Below are positions 59,002-64,000 of a stretch of DNA of 64,000 bases, in pieces. The position numbers and the translations under genes were made by a program. The notes below the pieces were generated by a model, which saw only the letters and a program-made list of their open reading frames with translations, did not search any database and was not told the origin of the DNA. This DNA comes from Gemmatimonadota bacterium (GTDB taxonomy: Bacteria > Latescibacterota > UBA2968 > UBA8231). How positions within the stretch are numbered: position 1 is the first letter of the stretch; every line of letters begins with the position of its first letter. Location: the NCBI GenBank assembly GCA_009840005.1, contig VXOR01000021.1, positions 11,224 through 75,223 of the forward strand, read 5' to 3'.

Positions 59002-59631
59002 GTGGCCACCAAGAGAGAGCACCTGCTCATAGACGGCTACAACCTCATCAAAGCGAGCCAGCTTTTCCAAGGCCGCGGCGACACACTGAAACGAGCGCGC
59101 AGCCGCTTGCAACAGGCACTCGTCGCCTACAGCCGCCGCGCCGACAAGCACATTACGCTGTATTACGACGGCACCGGCGAATCGCCGAACACGACCAGCA
59201 CCAGCGGCCCACACGTCACCATAGAATTCTCGTGCTACCCCGAGCAGGCCGACGACCTAATCGCGCAGGCAGTCGAGAGAAAACACGGTGCCAAGTGGCT
59301 GCGAGTCATCAGCTCGGACCGCGCCGTCCAGCGCAGCGCCGCACGCCACAAGATCCGCTCGACCTGTTCTGAGGATTTTCTCGACGAACTCACAGAGCCT
59401 ATTCAGGAGCCGAGCGAACCCACGCCTGCGCCCGATCACGATGGCACCGAAGCCGACCCGTCCCTCGACTCGAACGAACTCGATCAGTGGGAAGCCTTGT
59501 TCCGCAAAAAAGCCGACGAGGCACCGAGCACGCCTGCGCCCGCCCGCGACGGCACCGAATCTCACCCACCGCTAAATCCCAGCGAACTCGATCAGTGGGA
59601 AGCCTTGTTCCGCAAAAAAGCCGACCGCTAG
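59002..59631 (+). CDS. NYN-domain (YacP/Rae1-like) protein with duplicated tail
   Basis: A 209-residue protein. Residues 1-135 are the NYN nuclease-like domain with LLIDGYNLIKA (first Asp), YYDGTGE and the VISSDRAVQRSAARH motif. The tail contains two ELDQWEALFRKKAD units 36 residues apart; relatives carry one such short terminal motif. The GTG at 59002 is preferred because GAGGA precedes it and the NYN domain starts there. It probably acts on RNA. Confidence 0.82.
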   Translation: MATKREHLLIDGYNLIKASQLFQGRGDTLKRARSRLQQALVAYSRRADKHITLYYDGTGESPNTTSTSGPHVTIEFSCYPEQADDLIAQAVERKHGAKWLRVISSDRAVQRSAARHKIRSTCSEDFLDELTEPIQEPSEPTPAPDHDGTEADPSLDSNELDQWEALFRKKADEAPSTPAPARDGTESHPPLNPSELDQWEALFRKKADR

Positions 59632-60308
59632 GGTAGTGGCAGTTTCAAGTCGCGCAGCACGGCCAAGCTGTGCCGCCCTTGGGTACTGCCCGCCCGCGCC
59701 AAGGTTTCGAGATGCACCTTTAGGAACCCAGCATCAGCCGGCGTATCCACATCGTACCAAGGCGGCAGCAGGCCGAGCGTCTGCGTTCCCAAGCGCACTA
59801 GCGTTTGCTTGAGCACCTCCCCGGTGCTCCAAGCCACGTCTTGGAATATCCGACTTTCCCCTTTGCGCCGACCCACCAAGTAGTAGCCGCCGTCCGTGCT
59901 CGGACCTAAGACCACCTCCTTCTCGCGCAACAGCGCCAATCCCGCGTCGATGTAGCTGGCTGGCAGAGAAGGGCTGTCCGAGCCGACGAGAACCACCCGC
60001 TCGGCCCCTCGCGCAAAAGCCCACTGCATCAAGCCCTCCATCCGCTGTCCCAAATCGCCTTCGGGCTGCGGCACATATTCGAAAGCACCAATCGGAGTCA
60101 ACAGGTCGCGCAGGACCTCTTCGGCATCGGCCGGAGCAAAGGCCACGACCTTGGCGGCGGCCGTTGTCGCGTGCAGCGCAGTGGCGCAATCCAACAGCAG
60201 CGCCTTGTACAGACGCGCGGCGTCATGGGCACTCAGATGGCTCTGGAGCCGGGTTTTGACCGCTCCGGGGGCTGGTTTTTTGGCAAAGAGCACGGCGCAG
60301 GTGGACAT
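59628..60308 (-). CDS. DUF2064 / TIGR04282 family glycosyltransferase-like protein
   Basis: A 226-residue GT-A-fold protein with FAKKPAPGAVKTRL (nucleotide-binding start), QPEGDLGQRMEGLM, VLVGSDSPSLPASYIDAGLA (the metal-binding DSP) and GPSTDGGYYLVGRR. The family includes transferases annotated for arsenosugar synthesis and others of unknown acceptor. GGGAGGGG precedes the ATG at 60308. It overlaps the convergent NYN gene by 4 bp. Confidence 0.83.
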   Translation of the reverse strand: MSTCAVLFAKKPAPGAVKTRLQSHLSAHDAARLYKALLLDCATALHATTAAAKVVAFAPADAEEVLRDLLTPIGAFEYVPQPEGDLGQRMEGLMQWAFARGAERVVLVGSDSPSLPASYIDAGLALLREKEVVLGPSTDGGYYLVGRRKGESRIFQDVAWSTGEVLKQTLVRLGTQTLGLLPPWYDVDTPADAGFLKVHLETLARAGSTQGRHSLAVLRDLKLPLP

Positions 60309-60398
60309 CCGCCCCTCCCTATTGTCTATCGTCGGCAGACAACCTATTTTTTGCAATATAATTCGCGACAACCTTTCACAAAATCGACCGAGGAGCTC

Positions 60399-61595
60399 AT
60401 GGCCCAAGTCAATATCGTCCGCCACAACCCCATCGCCATTTTTTCCAATCCCACCGAAGTGCTCATCACCGACGACAATGGCCACGTCGTGCGCCTAGTC
60501 GAGCCTTCGGGCAACGTCGGCACCCAATACGCCAACGACGTTGGCTCGGAGTGGTTCGGCACTATCGAAAACCTCAACAAGGGTCTCGAAATTTGCGGCG
60601 TCCACTGGTCCGACGTGTACAAAACCGACGTCCTGTGGACCACCCCTTCTGCCGACCGCGACGAGTGCGACCAGCGCAAAAACGATTTCAACGCCTGCTA
60701 CGGAGCCATGATCGCAGCCGTCACCGGCGGCCCCATGCGCTCCAACCGCATGGCCCGCTTCACCCATCCGGAAGGTTTTCCGGATCCGGCGGCTCTCTTC
60801 GAGGTCCAGATCAAAGCCTGCGCTGGCGAGACCGTCTCCATCAGCGGTGGCACAATCGACTACGGCACTTGGGTCGATCACCAGCCCTCGGGTGCCTCGG
60901 TCATGCACCAGCGCGACGGCGAAATGATCACCACGCTCGGCTCCGACTTGGCCGAGGAAATGCGCTTCGTCCTCGAAGAGCAATACGCCAAGCCCTTTGC
61001 CGAGCAAGGCGTTGACTTCAAAAAGCAGACCGTATTCATGGAAATCCTCGTGGCAGTAGATGACGCGCCAGACAAAACTTGGGAGCGCATCGAGACCACC
61101 CGCCAAGTCTTTGCGGAGTACTACGGCGACGACCGGCCCGCCGGCCTGATTTATCCGGTGTCGCGGATCCCCAATCTCGACGGCATCGTCGAACCGCAGC
61201 CGCGCGTGGTCTCCGGCGAAGTCGAAATCGTCCGCTCAGGACAGATCGAGGATGGTTTCTCGACTTGGGCGGGCTTGCGCCACCACGGCGTGCGCGAAGT
61301 CCACGTCTCAGCCGTCGGTGGCAGCGACGCCGGCCAACAGCTCGGCACGCTCGACGCCCGGATCAAGGAAGCCGGAGGCGCGGGCCTCAAAGAGGACGGC
61401 ATTTTCAACAACGCCTACATCGTCGCCGGAGCCGATTCCGCGCAAAACCGCGCTGGATTGGTCGCCTTCAACGAATCCTTCAGCGCGTACTACGCCGGCA
61501 CTGCCCCGGCTGGCCGCACCGCCCAGTTTATCGGCGGCATCCAGCAAGAAGGCCATCAGAGCGGCATCGCCACCCGTGCGATCTTCGCCGAGTAG
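60399..61595 (+). CDS. RidA-like protein, two-domain
   Basis: A 398-residue protein, three times the length of a normal RidA enamine deaminase. The first half has GTQYANDVGSEWFGTIENLN and VHWSDVYKTDVLW, which look like a RidA domain; the second half has a weaker repeat with AFNESFSAYYAG near the end. It may hydrolyse imines from amino or 2-oxo acid metabolism. A GAGGAG site precedes the ATG. First gene of a four-gene operon. Confidence 0.6.
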   Translation: MAQVNIVRHNPIAIFSNPTEVLITDDNGHVVRLVEPSGNVGTQYANDVGSEWFGTIENLNKGLEICGVHWSDVYKTDVLWTTPSADRDECDQRKNDFNACYGAMIAAVTGGPMRSNRMARFTHPEGFPDPAALFEVQIKACAGETVSISGGTIDYGTWVDHQPSGASVMHQRDGEMITTLGSDLAEEMRFVLEEQYAKPFAEQGVDFKKQTVFMEILVAVDDAPDKTWERIETTRQVFAEYYGDDRPAGLIYPVSRIPNLDGIVEPQPRVVSGEVEIVRSGQIEDGFSTWAGLRHHGVREVHVSAVGGSDAGQQLGTLDARIKEAGGAGLKEDGIFNNAYIVAGADSAQNRAGLVAFNESFSAYYAGTAPAGRTAQFIGGIQQEGHQSGIATRAIFAE

Positions 61596-61599
61596 TCCC

Positions 61600-62094
61600 G
61601 TGATCAGCGCCGCTAAGATCATCGCCGCCCTCGAACGGCACGACATTACGCACGTATTAGGAGTCCCAGACAATGGCTCGTGCGTCCTGTACGAGCGCCT
61701 ATGGGATCACGACACCATCGAAGTGATCCTCACCAGCCGCGAGGGCGAAGCGTATGGCTTGGCCTCCGGCCTGTATTTGGGCGGTGCCCATCCGCTGGTA
61801 CTGATTCAGAACACGGGCTTTTTGGAGGCCGGCGACGCCTTGCGCGGCACGGCCTACAACATGGGCATTCCCCTCGTCATGCTCGTCGGCTATCGCGGCT
61901 ACGCGACCATGGCCCCAGGTGCTCCCCGCGTCGATACGGCCGCCACCTTCTTCGAGCCGACTCTCAAGGCTTGGAACATTCCCTACACCGCCATGCACAC
62001 AGACGACGACAGCGGCCAGATCGACGCCGCGTTCGCCAAGGCCCAAGAGACCTCGCTGCCAACCGCTGTGCTGCTGGTCGCGGAGACTGCATAA
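61600..62094 (+). CDS. ThDP-dependent decarboxylase, alpha (PYR) subunit
   Basis: A 164-residue subunit resembling sulfopyruvate decarboxylase ComD and phosphonopyruvate decarboxylase PYR domains, with HDITHVLGVPDNGSCVLYE, the activating Glu in TSREGEAYGLASGLYLGG and IQNTGFLEAGDALRG. The start is GTG 61600, five bases after the stop of the RidA-like gene. It precedes its beta partner by one base. Confidence 0.82.
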   Translation: MISAAKIIAALERHDITHVLGVPDNGSCVLYERLWDHDTIEVILTSREGEAYGLASGLYLGGAHPLVLIQNTGFLEAGDALRGTAYNMGIPLVMLVGYRGYATMAPGAPRVDTAATFFEPTLKAWNIPYTAMHTDDDSGQIDAAFAKAQETSLPTAVLLVAETA

Positions 62095-62095
62095 G

Positions 62096-62665
62096 ATGCT
62101 CGACAAATACACCTGCCTCGCAAAACTAGCCGCCAAGCGCACGGACGAGGTCGTGGTCACCACCATGAGCGTGGCTATGCCCTGGGCCGCGCACTCCGAC
62201 GGCCCGCTGGACTTTGCCCACGTCGAAAGCGCCATGGGCCACGCCGCCGACTTTGCGCTGGGCTTGGCCATTGCCCAGCCCGAGCGCCGGGTCTTGTGCA
62301 TCAACGGCGACGGCAGCACCCTGATGTCACTGGGCGTCCTCGTCACCTTGGCCCAGCGCCCGGCTCCCAATCTAACCCTCATCATCACCGAAAACGGCAC
62401 GTACGAAGTCACCGGCAGTCAGCCCGTACCCGGTGCCGCCTTTATCGACTACGAGCAAATCTGCCGTGGGGCCGGCCTCCAGCGCGTCTATACCATCGAC
62501 ACCGACGACGATTTCGACGCCAAGCTCGACCAACACTTTGCGGAAGAAGGCCCGGTCGTCTTTATCTGGAAAATCGCCCCAGCTACCGAGCCGGTGCCCA
62601 AACCGGCCCTGCCGATCGGCGAGCGCGCTCAACGCCTGCGCACCGCCCTAGTCGGCGAGGGATAG
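62096..62665 (+). CDS. ThDP-dependent decarboxylase, beta (PP) subunit
   Basis: A 189-residue subunit with the thiamine diphosphate motif INGDGSTLMSLG ending TENGTYEVTGSQ and the VESAMGHAADFALGLAIA block, as in ComE/phosphonopyruvate decarboxylase C-terminal domains. With the alpha subunit it would decarboxylate a 2-oxo acid; sulfopyruvate is the best-known substrate of two-chain forms, but the context does not settle it. Confidence 0.84.
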   Translation: MLDKYTCLAKLAAKRTDEVVVTTMSVAMPWAAHSDGPLDFAHVESAMGHAADFALGLAIAQPERRVLCINGDGSTLMSLGVLVTLAQRPAPNLTLIITENGTYEVTGSQPVPGAAFIDYEQICRGAGLQRVYTIDTDDDFDAKLDQHFAEEGPVVFIWKIAPATEPVPKPALPIGERAQRLRTALVGEG

Positions 62666-62676
62666 AGGTACCCACC

Positions 62677-63924
62677 GTGCAACTACCGCAAATGGCCCCC
62701 GTCAAGCAGCACTTTGCCAGCGACTCGCTCGCCGACGTGGCCGGCGAAGTCCGCCGCCAGCTAGCGCACGCCGGTCTAGCCGATGCCATCGCTCCCGGTG
62801 CGCGAATCGCCGTTACGGGCGGCAGTCGCGGCATCGCCAATATCCCGCTTATCACCCGCACTGTCATTGACTGCGTCAAAGAAGCCGGCGGCAAGCCCTT
62901 CCTGCTGCCGGCTATGGGCAGTCACGGCGGTGCCACGGCCGAAGGCCAAAAGCAGGTGCTAGCCGGCTACGGTCTCGACGCTGAAAGCATGGGCTGTCCG
63001 GTCGAGGCAACCATGGCCGTCGTCGAGGTCGCCCAACTCGACGACGGCACCCCCGTGCTGCTCAACCGGCACGCCACCGAAGCCGATGGCGTGGTCCTCA
63101 TCAATCGCGTCAAGCCGCACACCTCCTTTCGCGGGACCTTTGAGAGCGGCCTGATGAAGATGATGACCATTGGCCTTGGCAGCCACAAAGGCGCGACCAT
63201 CGCCCACGCCGGGGGGGCCGGGAGCCTCGCCCGCCTGATCCCGGCTTGGGGCCGCTGCATCCTCGACAAAGCGCCGATCCTCATGGGTGTGGCTCTCGTC
63301 GAAAATGCCTATGAAGAGACGCTCCGCGTCGAAGCCCTACAACCCGGGCAGTTCCAAAGCCGCGAGCCGCAGCTTTTGGAGGAAGCGCGGCGCTCCATGC
63401 CCCGCCTCTTCGTCCAAGGCATCGACCTACTGATCATCGAGCAAATCGGCAAGAATATCTCGGGCACGGGCATGGACACCAACGTCGTCGGCCGCATGCT
63501 CCTGCCCGGCGTCAAAGAGCCGGAGTCCCCGGGCGCGGCCCGCATCGTAGTGCTCGACCTGACCGACGAAACCCACGGCAACGCCAACGGCGTCGGCCTC
63601 GCCGACATCATCACCCGCCGCCTGTGCGAGCGCATCGACTTCGAGGCCACATACGCCAACGTATTTACCACTACCTTCCTCAATCGCGCGTACGTCCCCG
63701 TCGTCATGGCAACCGACCGCGAAGCCATTGAAGCCGCGCTCTCGGTGCAAAACCTCGACCATCCCGAACAGGCGCGCGTCGTCCGCATCAAAAACACCCT
63801 CGACATCGGCCACATCCAACTCTCCGCCAGCCTGCTGCGAGAGTTCGGCGACCACCCCGACCTAGAGCAAACCGGCGCGCTGGCCGATATGGCGTTTGAC
63901 GAGCACGGCCAACTGTATCGCTGA
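62677..63924 (+). CDS. lactate racemase domain (LarA-like, DUF2088) protein
   Basis: A 415-residue protein resembling the nickel-pincer lactate racemase family N-domain: IAVTGGSRGIANIPLITRTV, LLPAMGSHGGATAEGQKQVL, LINRVKPHTSFRGTFESGLM and MKMMTIGLGSHKGATIAH. It could racemise or otherwise process a 2-hydroxy acid. The genes larB, larC and larE for the nickel cofactor are not in the window. The start is GTG 62677 with GAGGT upstream, 12 bases after the decarboxylase stop. Positions 63925-64000 hold nothing recognisable. Confidence 0.7.
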   Translation: MQLPQMAPVKQHFASDSLADVAGEVRRQLAHAGLADAIAPGARIAVTGGSRGIANIPLITRTVIDCVKEAGGKPFLLPAMGSHGGATAEGQKQVLAGYGLDAESMGCPVEATMAVVEVAQLDDGTPVLLNRHATEADGVVLINRVKPHTSFRGTFESGLMKMMTIGLGSHKGATIAHAGGAGSLARLIPAWGRCILDKAPILMGVALVENAYEETLRVEALQPGQFQSREPQLLEEARRSMPRLFVQGIDLLIIEQIGKNISGTGMDTNVVGRMLLPGVKEPESPGAARIVVLDLTDETHGNANGVGLADIITRRLCERIDFEATYANVFTTTFLNRAYVPVVMATDREAIEAALSVQNLDHPEQARVVRIKNTLDIGHIQLSASLLREFGDHPDLEQTGALADMAFDEHGQLYR

Positions 63925-64000
63925 TTTTCAGCGGTTACAAGTACCCACACTACACGACATTATGGGTATTGAAGGCTGGTGCTGGGTTGCTCAATAGCCG

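Overview
The window reads as chromosomal DNA of a GC-rich, Gram-negative, probably uncultured bacterium. Evidence for an outer membrane: a signal-peptide-bearing beta-barrel protein ending in Phe and a periplasmic urea-binding protein. The mix of TIM-barrel sugar isomerases, a DUF4432 protein, a FAD_oxidored protein, AAA-ATPase-like/DUF1703 proteins, a free-standing AICAR transformylase and many short dispersed intergenic palindromes is what I associate with Latescibacterota/Poribacteria-like lineages. That placement is inference; no rRNA or other strong phylogenetic marker is present.

Layout. 1-1.5 kb: a Psp-like stress module (small membrane protein, PspA, free-standing Fis-type HTH) behind a good sigma-54 promoter. 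1.6-6.2 kb: a strikingly plant-like stearoyl-ACP desaturase behind a sigma-70 promoter with 20-bp-phased repeats and an attenuator-like hairpin, then a SirB1-type protein and a NatAB-like ABC exporter. 6.3-11.5 kb: carbohydrate-related and unknown proteins, including a decapitated glycosidase fragment. 11.5-14.4 kb: a compact integrative element at tRNA-Thr(TGT), bounded by 26-bp direct repeats, carrying one tyrosine integrase and one YaaW-family cargo gene. 14.5-34.2 kb: metabolic and housekeeping genes (FAD oxidoreductase, TIM-barrel isomerases, 2-hydroxyacid dehydrogenase, MDR dehydrogenase, ppk1, a GlmU-like protein, acetamidase/formamidase, dapA, dapB, AICAR transformylase), interrupted by a tandem pair of AAA-ATPase-like/DUF1703 genes and dispersed repeats.

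34.2-44.0 kb is an accessory defence/toxin-antitoxin island: PIN toxin trio, OLD/RecF-like AAA ATPase with DUF4276 partner, a membrane-anchored pentapeptide-repeat protein coupled to a type III restriction-modification mod/res pair, a truncated antitoxin copy between mod and res, a DUF433 gene, a HigBA-like pair with a palindromic operator, and an orphan ribbon-helix-helix antitoxin. Fragments of res and of the antitoxin show past duplication and recombination here.

44.0-56.3 kb is a leftward urea-utilisation cluster: ureD, urtA, a porin, urtB, urtC, urtD, urtE, a ureAB fusion, ureC, ureF and ureG with a His-rich N-terminus; no ureE is visible. Its ureD start abuts a short-chain dehydrogenase cut off before its catalytic motif. 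With the acetamidase/formamidase at 27 kb this suggests nitrogen scavenging from urea and short amides. 56.4-63.9 kb: a DUF1684 protein, a GHMP kinase, a NYN/YacP-like protein with a duplicated tail, a DUF2064 transferase, and a tight operon of a RidA-like protein, a two-subunit ThDP decarboxylase and a lactate-racemase-domain protein.

The stretches without assigned genes carry promoters, hairpins, iterons or repeats as listed. I saw no CRISPR array, rRNA gene, transposase or complete prophage.
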